A DNA stretch of 64,000 nucleotides from Odiellus spinosus (GCA_963920705.1 OY987226.1:18075600-18139599), one strand, 5' to 3'; positions 38,516 to 51,368 are shown, numbered from the stretch's first letter. Numbers and translations are program-made. The notes: generated by a model from the letters alone, not told the origin.

Positions 38516-38866
38516 AGGGAAACTTGGAGCTAAAAATGGAATTGATTTTGAATTTATTTTCAGAATCACCGTACGAAAAAACGTATTCGAGAATTTTCTC
38601 ATTTTAGACACGCTTTTAATTGATGCCCATCACTTTGGGCGTCAAAAGTCGGCCTATTATTTTAATGTAAGGACATTACAAGCGCTGTTGAAGGCTAAAA
38701 TATTATGATTGGCTCGAATATATATTTACTTTTATTCAAACTTTAATATCAAACTTTAGAAATTAATTTAAACACAAAAAACGTGTCTAATAATTGTTTG
38801 AAAATTGACTTGGTGTTTCCAAAAATAAATTCAAAATCAGTTCCATTTCTAGCTCCTAGTTTTTCT
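38516..38866. mobile_element. Family A foldback element, shortened left arm (351 bp)
   Basis: TTAA at 38512-38515 and 38867-38870 flanks AGGGAAACTTGGAGCTAAAA and a right end CCTAGTTTTTCT. The left arm lacks a segment between CGCTTTTAA and TTGATGCC, so the hairpin is asymmetric. Confidence 0.83.
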
Positions 38867-40474
38867 TTAATATATAATCTTCCAGAAATAAAAATGGTTG
38901 ACTGCAGCGGCTTCTTTATTATTAAAACTTAAATCGGAAATTAGGCTTAACAAGGATCTACAGAAAGTTTTATATCACGACACATAGTCTTCGGCCAACT
39001 AGCGAAATCTGAATAGTTTTTAGATTAGTTTTATAGATTTTGAGATTAATCTAATTGGATTAAAATGACCTGGTATAAACTAATTAGAATTTGAGCCATT
39101 TTGAAAATAGGTTTCCTGGTTCCTTTAATCACCAAGCGATCTCTAAAGCGGTTTTTAAATAATTTTAGTTTTTGAGAATAAATTGCGCGGGCCATTTAAC
39201 GAATAATTTGTTTTAATATATTCGGGCATTAGACTGGTGATGGTTGTAATTTTTATTTAAATTTGCTTTAGAAATAATTATCTCATTTTTAAAAGTAATA
39301 TAATTTTGGTGTACTATATTATACGAGAGATTTAATGAATCAAAAACAACGGGAAAAATATTTCTCTCTCCGCCTGCTTTGGCTTCTATCGCTTCTAATC
39401 TAATGAATGAACATTATTTCTTTCTTTTTTTTTTCGCTTACTGTATCGTGGTAAATGGTTATTTGGGGCTGGTTAATACTCAGTGTTAAACTTCGTAAGG
39501 AATAAAAGTAGTTCATTATTCGAACGGCTGCCTGATAGAATTAGAAATTCCATTAAATATGGTTGCTCCAATAAGACGAAGCTCAACTTAAAAGGGTTAG
39601 AGACTCTCAAATTTTATTATTATCGGATATATTACAAATTATATATTAAGTTTATTCCTGCTTAAATTTCTGAATGCTACGAGGCTAGATTACCCATTAG
39701 TCAAATTAAACTGCCTAAATTCTACGGTGTTGGCATACTTTTTCAACTTGTACAAATTGCAGGTTTAAAAAATTATTTCGACACCGTTTTTATTTTGTGA
39801 TTGCCGACGATCTAACGAGATTTTTGTGGGCAATTTTGATAGTTTAAGTTGTCCAAAATTTTGAACAATTACGAAGGACCGCACTTTTTAACCTTTCGGG
39901 GGAAAGTATTGATGAAAAGCCAAGATATACGGAATTTGGTCGATGTGCATCTTCTCTAATACTAGGCCAGCTCCAAGTCGATATAATATTATATAGATTA
40001 GCGACGATTTTATTTTCCAGAATCCAAAAAATTATATATTTTTTCTCTTGTCGGTTTACTCTTGGGGTGTGGATTATTTTTTAACATAATTGATATTATT
40101 TAAGATCCATAATTGGACGCTTTTCGAAAAACGATTGGCCATAGTCCTTTAAGAACGAAGCAGCCTGCCCGCTAATGACTTAATTAACTCTGCGGAGATC
40201 TTCTAGAGCTATATACAAATCGGAGGCTGATGCGGGTGGTTTCGGGTCTCGCCTAGGACTCGTTTCTCGGTTTGCTGCGCGCACCATTCCGCCATCTGTT
40301 GTCCATGCGCAATATTTTATCCCCAAAACCCCAAAATCATTAGAAGATCCAATTTATGTAATTTCGGAGAAAATAAATTCACTCGCCATCAAATGCAGCT
40401 TGCACTCGCTATAAATTTAGGGTGGTTCTTAATTCTTATCTTCTCGAGTGGTTTGTCTAAGATTGCGAATATGC

Positions 40475-40502
40475 ACTAACGCGAGATTAATCTCGCGTTA
40501 GT
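40475..40502. repeat. 28-bp perfect palindrome
   Basis: ACTAACGCGAGATT is followed directly by AATCTCGCGTTAGT. Weaker outer arms (CTAAGATTGCGAA and TTCGCGATCTTAG) extend it, so this is probably the centre of a foldback element. Confidence 0.92.
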
Positions 40503-40707
40503 AATTCGCGATCTTAGAAGAGACCCATTAAAGGGGTTAAATTTTAAGGTAATTTTTTAGAAAATTATTTCATTTAATAATAATTAAGGAATCGATTTAA
40601 AATGACTTTATGTTGAACTTCACTCTCTCTTTAAGGATGAGAAATCAATAGAATTCTTGCCTTTTTCTATTTTCCTTTAAAGGGATACTAGACTCTGTTA
40701 ACAAGTA

Positions 40708-41234
40708 GAGCTCGGAATTTGTATAAGACCTTCGAGAATGTCAAACAGATATTATCCATTCGCGTAAAAGTATCCATTTCTTGTTCGAGTCAACGTATCT
40801 GAATGTAAGACAAACTTTTTATTCGTATTCATTGTTATAGAAAATTGATACGATATACGAGTTATTCATTCGCCGAAAAGAAAATTTGAAACTCGAGTTT
40901 CTTCGCGGATTTTAATCCAAATTGAGATTTTGAAGCTAGGATGTAGTAATTTAGTCGGTTCCTTTCAATTTAGATTAAAATATAATTATTATATTTCGTT
41001 CTACACGGATTTCGAAAAACGTTACATTTTTATCTTCAAATTATCCATTTGAACAAACGCGTAATTTGTTAATTAATCAAGCTTAAAATTTTGTCTCCGG
41101 ATAATTCGTATCCATTTGACACGTCTGTTTATACAATTTGGGGTTTTATATTAACAAATAATTTATGCGAGATTAAAATATCTTAAAAAAATCTAGTTAT
41201 TAATGGATTATATTCATTGTCCTATTCCGAGCTC
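40708..41234. mobile_element. Family B element, complete, TA-type MITE (527 bp)
   Basis: TA at 40706-40707 and 41235-41236 flanks GAGCTCGGAATTTG and ATTCCGAGCTC. It has the same orientation and structure as 11191-11725. Confidence 0.88.
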
Positions 41235-41310
41235 TATTAACAACCTATTTTTAATCGCGATTTCAACTGTTTAAATACATGTATAAAAAACCGAATGTTA
41301 TTGAATGTCT

Positions 41311-41526
41311 CATGGAGATCTCGCCTTAACAACGGATCTTTGCTCATTGGTCGCTGAAGCCTTAATGCGAAGAAATTCAGAATCTACATAAGTGTATTTT
41401 CCTGATGTTTTAAATTTATTTCTAGTTAATATTTGTTTGCAAAAATATATTTTACTGGTGGTTTAAACTTTTTTAATCGATAAGGAATTGATAAATAATC
41501 ACTTGTTGTTAGGTTGCATTCTCCCT
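41311..41526. mobile_element. Family K element, right part
   Basis: It shares CATGGAGAT, GTTTTAAATTTATTTCTAGT, AATCGATAAGGAATTGATAA and the end TTGCATTCTCCCT before TTAA (41527-41530) with the element ending at 1125. Confidence 0.65.
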
Positions 41527-42240
41527 TTAAAGATAAACAATATAAAAATATTTTCGTTGTACTTCATACTCTCTTTAAGCACGGGGAAAGGTTTCCCCTT
41601 AGTAAGATTAGTTAGTAGTCAGTCACTATAGCTCAAAGGAAATTGGAAACCCAGCATCATGGCCCCTAAATTATAGCCGATCCCTCCTCTCCACCGCTGG
41701 CTTAAAATTGCTTTGGAAAAATCTCTATTTACAGTCGGCGATCATCAATTTTGTCTTAGCTCGCTCGCTACGCGAAATAATAATACTCATTTGCATCCCG
41801 AACTCGAAGCCTCGGCGGTGACTATCTAATTTAGTATAATTTTTTATTCTCCTGGGCCGCGATAATTTAACCAGTGCTGGAAATGACGTAGCGGAAATAT
41901 ATACGGGTTTTGGGCCCCCGTCTTAAATCCCTGCCTGTTTCGTATTACATTTACTATAGGCAGTGTAGGCCAAAGCCCGTCTCAATTACAACATAGAGGA
42001 TATATACGAGAGGCGACTGGAACAGAAGGTTGAGCCTAGGATATAGTGTCTGATATTTTAGGTTTTTACTTCCGTTAATTCGTTTTACAACCAAGTTTTG
42101 TTTCTCATCTAATAATAAAATAATAATATTTATTTTTCAACAAATTCTTGAAGATAACCACAGAGGCATAGCTTATTGTGGGTGATTTCTGGGATGAATA
42201 CAAAGATTTATAGTTAAGTTCCGTTAATAGTTAAAACCAC

Positions 42241-42382
42241 AAGTAAAGACGACATACTGCGGGTGACAATTATTAAACGTCTAGAATTAAAGTTCAGCGC
42301 GATATTAGCACCGCCTACTTAGTTCCAATCTCAACCGCTAGAGAGGGCAATATCGAATTCCGTATCTCGACTCTGGTCCGGA
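42241..42382. repeat. Family H repeat, internally deleted copy
   Basis: AGACGACATACTGCGGGTGA and AGCACCGCCTACTTAGTTCC match 7975-8245, with about 130 bp missing between them. Confidence 0.6.
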
Positions 42383-42568
42383 GGACTAGTTGAAAATAAA
42401 ACCTTATTTCTAAGCCTGATTACTACTATTGTAACCAACCTCAGTCCGTAGCCAGGGGGCGCATTTCTCGTCGAAATTCTTTGTAAAAAGTTTTGAAATG
42501 AATATGTTCTGCTTTTTGCGTGAGAATCGCGAATATCTTATTATATCCATATATAAACGATATCATAA

Positions 42569-42843
42569 GCAACGTTCACACTCTAGCCTATCCATATGGA
42601 TTTTAAACTGTAAAATCAAACCGATATTTAATACGCCGGAATCGTTTTAAGCGACATATGTTCACGTATCATCTCCATAAATCGATTTATTATAGCTTAA
42701 TCTGTAGGTTGTTTGAGACGAATCGGTTTGAAACTGGTTCCCGAAGCAGTCGATTCTAGAAAACGGATTTCCAGTTCACACGACTCCATGGAAACATTTT
42801 CAAACGGTTTGAATCAATTCTAAGGCCTAGAATGAATTCGGCT
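42569..42843. mobile_element. Family F element, most complete copy (about 275 bp)
   Basis: The left end GCAACGTTCACACTCTAGCC and right end GGCCTAGAATGAATTCGGCT are imperfect inverted repeats. The interior contains AAATCGATTTATTATAGC and GGTTCCCGAAGCAGTCG. The target duplication was not identified. Confidence 0.6.
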
Positions 42844-43779
42844 TAACTCATTAAAAATGTCTATAATGAAATCGATTTCTAGGCCATATAGTATTAGAGA
42901 TAGCGAAGTTATCACTTTACTATTTTATTTCAATCATAGAATGAACCTAAATGCCCATATAGAACCACGATGTTTTTCTTGAAAATTGAATCCCTTTTAA
43001 GGTTGTAACGTCGATACGTACTTTTCCTAACTACTCTTCCGAGTCTCTCTGGTTGGTTATTGATGGTACAATGCCATCTAGCGGCTAAAAAGAAATTGAT
43101 TACAGCGAAAGGCGAGAGAGAGAGAACCGCGGGGACTTTGAAAGATGGACTTTGAAACGACCCGCAACCTTACTTCCCACTTTATTTCCTATTGTGACTG
43201 GGCTGCGAAATCACCCGGAGATTGCGTAGAATTCGATGTTATTAGATAGCCTCCGTCTCCAATAAACCTAATCCTATAAGATGATAGGGAACCTATAATT
43301 TTACGTCCACTGTTAACTGGAAGTGATATTATGACTATACCATCACCGGAAGAAACGGAATATTATTTGTCGAAAACAGTCGGAAAACCGCGAACCGTCC
43401 AACCAAGTTTGAAATACTATATATAGACAGGAGGGTGGCGAATCAAATTGGTTAGACTATTTCCATGAAAAATGATTAGTTGACCTTCTATAGCCCGCCG
43501 GGTCTTCGCCGCCCCGTTCTATTTAGTTTGCGTTCCAGGCGTTTTCAATCTTGAAAATCGATTTTGACCTACTATCACATAATCCTTTTTACCATTCATA
43601 TTTAAATATACCGTAACCTAAATTTATTTTTTACCATTTTTTAAATATATTTATATTACCGGTACCGAGCGTAACATTTCTTAATATGTTACTACTTAAT
43701 ATGTTTTACTACTTTGAATATTATTTACAAGGTATATTTGTATTTGTGCTTGGTTTTAAATATATCGTTATTTTTATCC

Positions 43780-45080
43780 CATATTTTAAAAATATTGATA
43801 TTTTTCCATATTTTAAAAATATTGTCATTTTTCCATATTTTAAAAATATTGATATTTTTCCATATTTTAAATATTCTGGCATTTTTGCTTTGTTTTAAAC
43901 GCATTGGTATTTTTTGCATATTTTAAATATACTGATATTTTAAGTGCAAGTTTCTTTTCCCCATATTTTAAGTGCAAGTTTCTTTTCCCCATATTTTAAG
44001 TGCAAGTTTCTTTTCCCCATATTTTAAGTGCAAGTTTCTTTTCCCCATATTTTAAGTGCAAGTTTCTTTTCCCCATATTTTAAATATACATTTTTTATTT
44101 TGCCATATTTTAATATACATTGGTCATTTTGCCATATTTTAATATACATTGGTCATTTGCCATATTTTAATATACATTGTCATTTTGCCATATTTTAAAT
44201 ATATATTTATATTTATATACATATAAATATTTCAAATATAGATAAATGACCAATTTAAAATTTTTCCATATTTTAAATATGCATTGGTCATTTTGCCATA
44301 TTTTAAATATGCATTGGTCATTTTGCCATATTTTAAATATGCATTGGTCATTTTGCCATATTTTAAATATTCATTGGTCATTTTGCCATATTTTAATATG
44401 CTTTGGTCATTTTGCCATATTTTAAATATACATTGGTCATTTTGCTATATTTAAAAATACATTGATCATTTTGCCGTATTTTAAATGTGCATTGGTTATT
44501 TTGCCATATTTTAAATATGCATTGGCTATTTTGCCATATTTTAAATATATATTGGTATTTTTGCCTTGTTTAAAAATATTGGTATTTTTGCCTTGTTTAA
44601 AAATATTGGTATTTTTACCTTGTTTAAAAATATTGGTATTTTTGCCTTGTTTAAAAATATTGGTATTTTTACCTTGTTTAAAAATATTGGTATTTTTGCC
44701 TTGTTTAAAAATATTGGTATTTTTGCCTTGTTTAAAAATATTGGTATTTTTGCCTTGTTTAAAAATATTGGTATTTTTGCCTTGTTTAAAAATATTGGTA
44801 TTTTTGCCTTGTTTAAAAATATTGGTATTTTTGCCTTGTTTAAAAATATTGGTACTTTTGCCTTGTTTAAAAATCTTGGTATTTTTGACTTGTTTAAAAA
44901 TCTTGGTATTTTTGACTTGTTTAAAAATATTGGCATTTTTGACTTGTTTAAAAATATCTGTATTTTTGCCTTGTTTAAAAATATCTGTATTTTTGCCTTG
45001 TTTAAAAATCTTGGTATTTTTGCCTTGTTTAAAAATCTTGGTATTTTTCCCTTGTTTAAAAATCTTGGTATTTTTTCCAC
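43780..45080. repeat. 27-30-bp minisatellite with four sub-arrays
   Basis: Sub-arrays in order: 27-bp TATTTTTCCATATTTTAAAA (43780-43880); 27-bp GTGCAAGTTTCTTTTCCCCA (43943-44085, about five units); about 30-bp TTGGTCATTTTGCCATATTT (44100-44545, with a disrupted patch near 44200-44260); and 27-bp TATTTTTGCCTTGTTTAAAA (44550-45075, about 20 units). A 27-bp period is a multiple of three and has no stops in several frames, so long repetitive open frames appear on both strands. They are artefacts. The array ends about 400 bp before the EGF2-3 exon. Confidence 0.93.
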
Positions 45081-45482
45081 ATTTATAATGATATTTTTTT
45101 ACCATACGGTATTTCAAATATATATAGTGATATTTTTACCAAGATACGGTATTTTAAATGTATCAGATTTTTAACCATTGCGATATTTTTACCTTATTTT
45201 CAATATACAGTATATTATGTACTCGCCCCTGTAGAAGTGTTGTAACCGTTTTGCTGTGGTGTGTATGGCAGAGCCGACGACCAGGAGATATTTCCCCCAA
45301 AAAAATCCCAGAATCACTGAATAAATAAATGATAAGACTATCGCTCTAGTATAATTAACTCTTAACTAAAACTAATTTCGCTATAAATTAAATGCAATAT
45401 AAACCATACCGGTACACTACTATTTTTTTTACGTTTCATGCAATATATAATAATATATTTTTCTCTATTATTTGTATTTTAG

Positions 45483-45677
45483 GCGTTTGTCCAGTGTTGT
45501 GTTCGGGTCATGGTCGCTACGTTCACGGCAGTTGTAGATGCGACGTCGGTTGGAAGGGGGCGGAATGCAGTATCCCCGTAGCCGAATGCGAAGTGGCCGA
45601 TTGCAACGGCAATGGACTATGCGTCGAAGGAACTTGTTTGTGCAACAGCGGATTCAAAGGAGATCATTGCGAAGAAG
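45483..45677 (+). CDS. Ten-m: Teneurin exon 4 of window: EGF-like repeats 2 and 3
   Basis: The acceptor is TTTGTATTTTAG ending 45482 and the donor is G|GTAAGA at 45678. The exon is 195 bp, phase 1 to 1, 65 codons. EGF2 (CPVLCSGHGRYVHGSCRC then DVGWKGAEC) has only five cysteines, with Tyr where the third cysteine should be. The partner is left unpaired, as in other teneurins, where it forms an intermolecular disulfide. EGF3 (CEVADCNGNGLCVEGTCLCN then SGFKGDHC) has all six. WKGAEC and FKGDHC are the conserved turn before the last cysteine. The methionine codon at 45392 lies in the intron and is not a start. Confidence 0.95.
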
Positions 45678-45964
45678 GTAAGAAACACTTTTAATATTGA
45701 TTTTAATTATTTCGTATGTACGCCAAGAATACAAACCACGCCCTTAGCTTTATAGTATATTTTCCCAAACACAAGATTCGATCAAAGAATATCCTGAAAA
45801 ACATCATTACGCGTAAAGTATTGAGTTTTTTCATATTGTTAAAACTGGTGTTCAAAATTTACACCTCTGGGGTGGCTCCTTCAAACGAAACATCAAAATT
45901 AGAATGACAATTTCCTTTTGATAACCTAGAATGATTCTGGAACGTAATCACCGAGTTTGCGTAA

Positions 45965-46381
45965 AGGGAAATTTGGAGCTAACAATGGAACAGCGTTTGA
46001 ATTTATTTTTGGAATCGAGAATTTTTCACCATTTTTAGACACGTTTAAATTATTTTCTGAAGTTTGGCAAAATTAACAAAAAAAAAAAAAAATAAAAAAA
46101 AATCAAATGTAAATTCGGACCAATCATATTATTTCACCCTTGAACAGCGCTTGTAATGTACTAACTTTTAATAGAATAGGCCGGCGTTTTATACCAAAGT
46201 TCTTGTGGTGAAAAAATATGATTGGCCCGAATTTATATTTGCTTTTTTTCAAATTTTACCAAACTTAGCAAAATACACCAAAATCGTATCTATTCCGAAA
46301 AAATTATGGAATACGTTTATTGGCATGGTGATTCCGAAAATAAATCCAAAAGCTGTTCCATTTTTAGCTCCAAGTTTCCCT
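45965..46381. mobile_element. Family A foldback element (417 bp)
   Basis: GTAA (a one-base change from TTAA) precedes AGGGAAATTTGGAGCTAAC, and the right end GCTCCAAGTTTCCCT is followed by TTAA at 46382-46385. It has the central motif GGCCGGCGTTT, both arms present, and an internal A-rich insertion near 46078. Confidence 0.83.
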
Positions 46382-48575
46382 TTAATTAACAATTAGTCCG
46401 AAGATAAAATATCTAAGAAAGATAATTAACGGAAGATAATGTTTATTCGATAATTCCGTGCACAGACTAAATATGTCTGTATATTTCGATAAACATATGA
46501 AACAATATAAATAACAGAAGATAATGGTTATCATCAGATTCCGTGCATAGACTAAATGTCTGTATATTTAGATAATCCCCTATGCACATGGTTAAAATGT
46601 CGATTTACTTCGAAATTGGCATTTAATACGGCGGAATGATGCCGTCGATAGAAACCCCATTAGGTTCGTGTTCTCTTAATCGTGTAGAACTACCCTATAT
46701 TTTGTTTCTCGAACCAAAAGATTGGAGATGTAATTTATTTCGCGTCCTCGAGCGATTTTCCAACCTCGTTCGGGACTCGTGAGTTTGTCTTTTTGAAAAA
46801 CTGTCACGGTTTTTTTGTTTTTTTTTATTATGAATGAATGTCAAAAGAAGAATATGAAATGCCCTCGAGGTAACACCGGGATTAATTTCCCTCGCGGAAT
46901 CCATCGTTTTGTCTAGACACGTGAATGACGTCACACGTTATTGTCTGACAACGACATTGCGCGATATGTAATTGGAATTTGGTGGCATGTAGGTAGGATA
47001 ATTATTGGATTATATAGAAAAGAAGATATAATTTATATAAAAATATTTTTCCATATAAAACTACACAGTTTTATTTAATATTTATAACTTACAAAACTTA
47101 AAAGTATATTTAACTTTAGTAATTAAACAAATAGGCATTTCTGGTAATTATCTATAATATTATTGCTTCAGGAACTAAATCATTTTAATGCATTTTGAAA
47201 AATTATTAAATTTAATGTTTAAAAATATTTTTTCGAGGTTTTAAATAATTTATAGGCAGTATAGGCCACTAACCGGATGTCCGGGGTTCCTCTCTTGATT
47301 GATTTCATCCATATATATAGGATACTGTATTAATTGGGCTACCCTATGCAAAAAACGTCAGAAATAGAAAATATTTTCTCACGCTCGTTTTTGTCAATTT
47401 CACTATAAAAACCTCACAAGAATGCAATTTTTACAGTGAAATGCTGGGCCAAATGTCACGCCACAAATTTGAGCCTTATCCCCGGGGCTATAAAAAAAGG
47501 CTTCAGTTTTGAGCCAAAAGGACCCAAAGGATTAGAGCATTTCCCCTGAGCCATAAACAAACCTCCGATTTTAAATTGGGGCGCCTATTAATGATGAGCA
47601 CCCTCTCGAAACTTATCTTGTATATTATACGTTGGAAAACTAAGTTATAGCCAGTCACAACGCCTGGAAATTGCTCCCCAATTTGATACTTGATAAATTT
47701 ATAAAAATTAACCTGCCGATAATATTGTAAGTTTTATTGATGACCCCTTTAAAATGTTCTTGTCATAAACAAATTCATTCGTTACTTAACTCTCCATTTA
47801 AAGGGAACGTTTTTTCAGAATTTAAACATCAATTATTTATATCAAAAAAGTGTGTAAAAACAAACATTTTGGGAATATTTCTCTCGTATCGACGTGACTC
47901 GAGAGCTCGCTTTCGAACCCGAACTTAATCGTAGTTTGGGTCATTTGTATTTGACCTTTTAGTATAAGCGGAGGTCACGAGAAGTTTTCGCGTATTGATT
48001 AGGTAGGCTGCAGTCTCAGCTGGCTTAGTGGATATATGTAGTCCAGTGGCAGAAGTCGTTTCTTATCATTTTTGCGCGTGGAATAGGTTCATTTGTCGAC
48101 CGAATCTACGGAGAACTGAGAACGAGAGAGTAGAGAATAGGAAAAACGCGGGGCTCCTGTCAAAAGTGGCAAACATCTTGGCAGCGATATAAATCGTTCT
48201 CAGTCAACTTTATTTCCCCGTTCGACTCTAAGCCTTGGCGATACTCTGTATATAAAGAACCCTTTCCATATTTCCATTTCGAAATGACACCGCGTTTTGA
48301 AACTATATCGGCTTCCTATTCTTTATCGGGAAGCGAACATATCGTAGATTTAAAGGATAACCCAGACTAGCTTCGTAAAACGTTGCCATTTCCAGGTGGA
48401 ATAAACTTTATAGTGTTCTTTGTTGATTTCTTCCATATATTTTTTATTTTCTTTCGCGTCGTTCAGTCTCTTTTCTTTTAAAGGCCCAGGATCCAAATAA
48501 ATGGAATGACAAAATTTCGCCATTATTATTTTCTTTTTTCCCAGCAGTCTCTAGTTTTGTTTTTAAAAAAAATTT

Positions 48576-48606
<31 letters not shown>

Positions 48607-48700
48607 GATTTAAAAGAGTTAGGGTTAGAATAGTATATGCCTCTATAATACAGGCCCCTTTTGGAATGGCTCGTACTACTTCTTTGTGTATGTAGTTTGT

Positions 48701-49258
48701 TTTATCCGAAGATAAATTTTAAGCTTGATTAATAAACAAGTTACGCGTTTGTTCAAACGGATAATGCGAAGATATAATCGTCACGTTTCTCAAAATATGT
48801 GTAGAATGAAATATAATAATTATATTTTATTTTTAATTGAAAGGAACCAACTAAATTACAACATTCTAAGCTCTTCAAGATCTCAATTTGGGTTAAAATT
48901 CGCGAAGAAACTCGAGTTTTAAATCGAGGGGGCAGACACTCGCGAACTCAGGTGTACAACATTTTTGAAATCTTTGCACTATCAATGCTGAACTCGGAGT
49001 TCATAAGAATTCGAACTCAATGCACTGTCAAAGCTGAACTCAGTGAACTCAGGTGTACAGCGAATTCAAAAGTGTCTGACCCCTCGTTTTAAATTTTCTT
49101 ATCGGCGAATGGATAACTCGTATTTCAATTTAATATAACAATGAGTACGAATAAAAGGTTTGCCTTATATTCAGATATGTTAACTCGAACGAATAATATC
49201 TGTTTGACATTTACGATAGTCTTAATCAATCAACAAAAGTTATACGAATTCAAAGCTC
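48701..49258. mobile_element. Family B element, left end missing, interrupted
   Basis: The body matches from TTATCCGAAGATAAATTTTA to AACAAAAGTTATACGAATTC, ending AAAGCTC|TA at 49259-49260. A 162-bp insertion splits the motif CTCGAGTTT(T/C)AAATTTTC. Confidence 0.82.
48925..49086. mobile_element. 162-bp hAT-like MITE nested in a family B element
   Basis: The 8-bp duplication TTTTAAAT lies at 48917-48924 and 49087-49094. The terminal inverted repeat is CGAGGGG(G/T)CAGACACT. Uninterrupted family B copies (for example 7687-7700) show the empty site with one base difference. The interior holds GAACTCAGGTGTAC twice. Non-coding. Confidence 0.87.
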
Positions 49259-49592
49259 TAATATTAATACCAGCTATTAACCGTCAAAAATTAAGGGCAT
49301 TAATAAATTACATTACTTCTAAGATAAATTTTTATCCTCACTCAATTTCGACAAAGGTTTTTCAAGCTTTATATCTGCTGAAATTTTAAAATGGTCTCCT
49401 AACTTTAGACAGGTTAGCGTTTGAATTCCGCCAATGGGGGAGGGGCGCCGTTTTTGATGGGAAAATGTTTTATTGTTTGGGTATAAAGTATTGTTTTTTT
49501 ATTTTTCTAGTTTTCGATTTTTCTTTTCCGAGAAATTTGGCCCGTTTTATTTTCAGACTAGATTTTTATTTCATCTTTTTTTTTTTTTCGAC

Positions 49593-49612
49593 CTCTCTCT
49601 CTCTCTCTCTCT
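49593..49612. repeat. CT dinucleotide microsatellite
   Basis: About ten CT units follow a poly(T) stretch. Confidence 0.9.
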
Positions 49613-49874
49613 CTTTCTAAGGCGTTGAAATATCCTTTTTTGAAAATTTAAGTGCTGACTGTGCAGTGGCTTGATTTTGTGGTCAAAGAAGGCAACTTTC
49701 GGTAGATTTTTTTTAGAAGTGGAAAAGAGGTTTAGAAAATATAAGATTTGGGTATACGCCCTTTTTTAAATTCAACAGAACTTTAAAGTGACGCTGTAAC
49801 ATAAAAAAATAAAAGTAAAACCGACGTCACGCGTATTTAGAAACGGCCTCTTTAACAATTTTTTTAAAGATTAA

Positions 49875-49936
49875 AGGGAAACTTGGATGTAAATGGAACT
49901 TTTTTAATTTCTTTTCATGATCATGCCAAAAACTCA
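49875..49936. mobile_element. Family A end fragment
   Basis: TTAA then AGGGAAACTTGGATGTAAAT and CATGCCAAAAACTCAATT match the left end of family A and then stop. Confidence 0.6.
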
Positions 49937-50800
49937 ATTTGACGAGGCCCTAACTGAGTTGGTTAGCGTCTCTACTTTATCAATCTTCCCGATAATGATT
50001 CCTTTTAAATTCGTGAAACCTCAGTGACACCCTCACTTCAAATCAAATAATTTATATTTGACGTAGTCTATATTTAATTCGTATCTTTGACATTTCTAAT
50101 TATATTTTAGCTAATGGTACGAAGTTTATTACTTTTCGTATAGCTTAAATTTAGCTATAATGTAGATATATTTCCCCGGAATGAAATGTTAATTAGTTTT
50201 TTTTCCGCTAAATAAATTAAGATGACAGAAGAAATGAAAATTTAATTTCGCAAATGAGCCTAGAACTATAGAAAATGAGAGAGAGAAATGAGATATTTTA
50301 ATTGCATCCACTTTTATCCCGCGTGCGTGGGCTAAAATGAAAAATAACTTGGGGCCCCCTTTGTCTTGAATCTCAAAAAGATATTTACTCGGCTTGAATT
50401 TCGTTTCAACGTAAAGAGAATTGAAATAACTTATTTAGAAAGGAATAATAAAATAATAATATTTTTCCGACGACTTGATATACTGTTGTTAATTCAACAG
50501 CAATCTTCTCTCGAACATCAAGTTTAAACATTAAGAAAGAAAATTATTTCTACCTTTCTCAAATTAAGTTTAATAAGTAGAACATATGTTGATATACAAT
50601 ATTAATCGCCTTTTTAAAAGATTTAGTTTAGTCTTACTAAATAACTGGTTTACAAGGAATTGTTTCTGAAACAATGGTTTTTATTTTTTAAATGCAAATA
50701 CGAAAATTTTAAAACTGGACTCAACGATTTATAATTCATAATAATTTGTTTCCTTAAAAATTTAATTACAATAGCAAATTCTAAACGACAGTTAAAAATT

Positions 50801-51368
50801 TAGATATTGAGAAATTGAAATACTGAGAAATTGAGATATTGGGATATTGAGATATTGAGATATTGAAAAATTTAGAAGTTGAAATTCTGAGAAATTGAGA
50901 AATTGAGAAATTGAAATACTGAGAAATTGAGATATTGAGATATTGAGATATTGAAAAATTTAGAAGTTGAAATTCTGAGAAATTGAGATATTGAGAAATT
51001 GAGATATTGAGAAATTGAGATATTGAGAAATTGAGATATTGAGATATTGAAATACTGAGATATTGAGAAATTGAAAAATTGAGAAACTGAGATATTGAGA
51101 TATTGAGATATTGAGATATTGAGAAATTCAGAAGATGAGAAATTGAGATATTGAGAAATTGAGATATTGAGAAATTGAGATATTGAGAAATTGAGATATT
51201 GAGAAATTGAGATATTGAGAAATTGAGATATTGAGAAATTGAGATATTGAGAAAATGAGAAATTGAAATACTAAGATATTGAGAAATTGAGAAATTGAGA
51301 TATTGAGATATTGAGATATTGAGATATTGAGATATTGAGATATTGAGATATTGAGATCTATTGAAATA
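50801..51368. repeat. 8-bp satellite-like array (GAGATATT / GAGAAATT)
   Basis: About 70 octamers alternate between GAGATATT and GAGAAATT, in places as a regular 16-bp dimer (51130-51250). Occasional GAAATACT units and longer local repeats occur near 50865 and 50945. An 8-bp unit reads without stops on the - strand as a repeating 8-residue peptide, giving a 219-codon frame (50781-51440) that is not a gene. The array ends about 440 bp before the next exon. Confidence 0.93.

Larger units (their letters stand above)
13645..45482 (+). other. Teneurin giant intron, 31.8 kb
   Basis: The intron runs from GTAAGC to TTTGTATTTTAG. Named content comprises family G near 15950-16075, family A (16990, 27718, 38516), family F (19850, 21590, 32425, 42569), the 22-bp array at 23187-24446, family B (26596, 28803, 37580, 40708), family C (25358, 31308), single elements at 29676 and 31003, family K (41311), family H (42241) and the 27-30-bp array at 43780-45080. 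Remaining stretches such as 13750-15900, 17650-19800, 32600-34200 and 34350-37500 are AT-rich with scattered chance frames. I recognise no exon in them. Confidence 0.65.

Noticed and set aside
44437..45174. Four long open frames (179-226 codons) on both strands
   Set aside because: They are translations of a 27-bp tandem repeat without stops; no complexity, no domain, mirrored on both strands.
49943..50030. Box-A-like sequence (TAACTGAGTTGGTTAGCG), possible tRNA-derived SINE
   Set aside because: No box B at the expected distance, no A-rich tail and no second copy seen.
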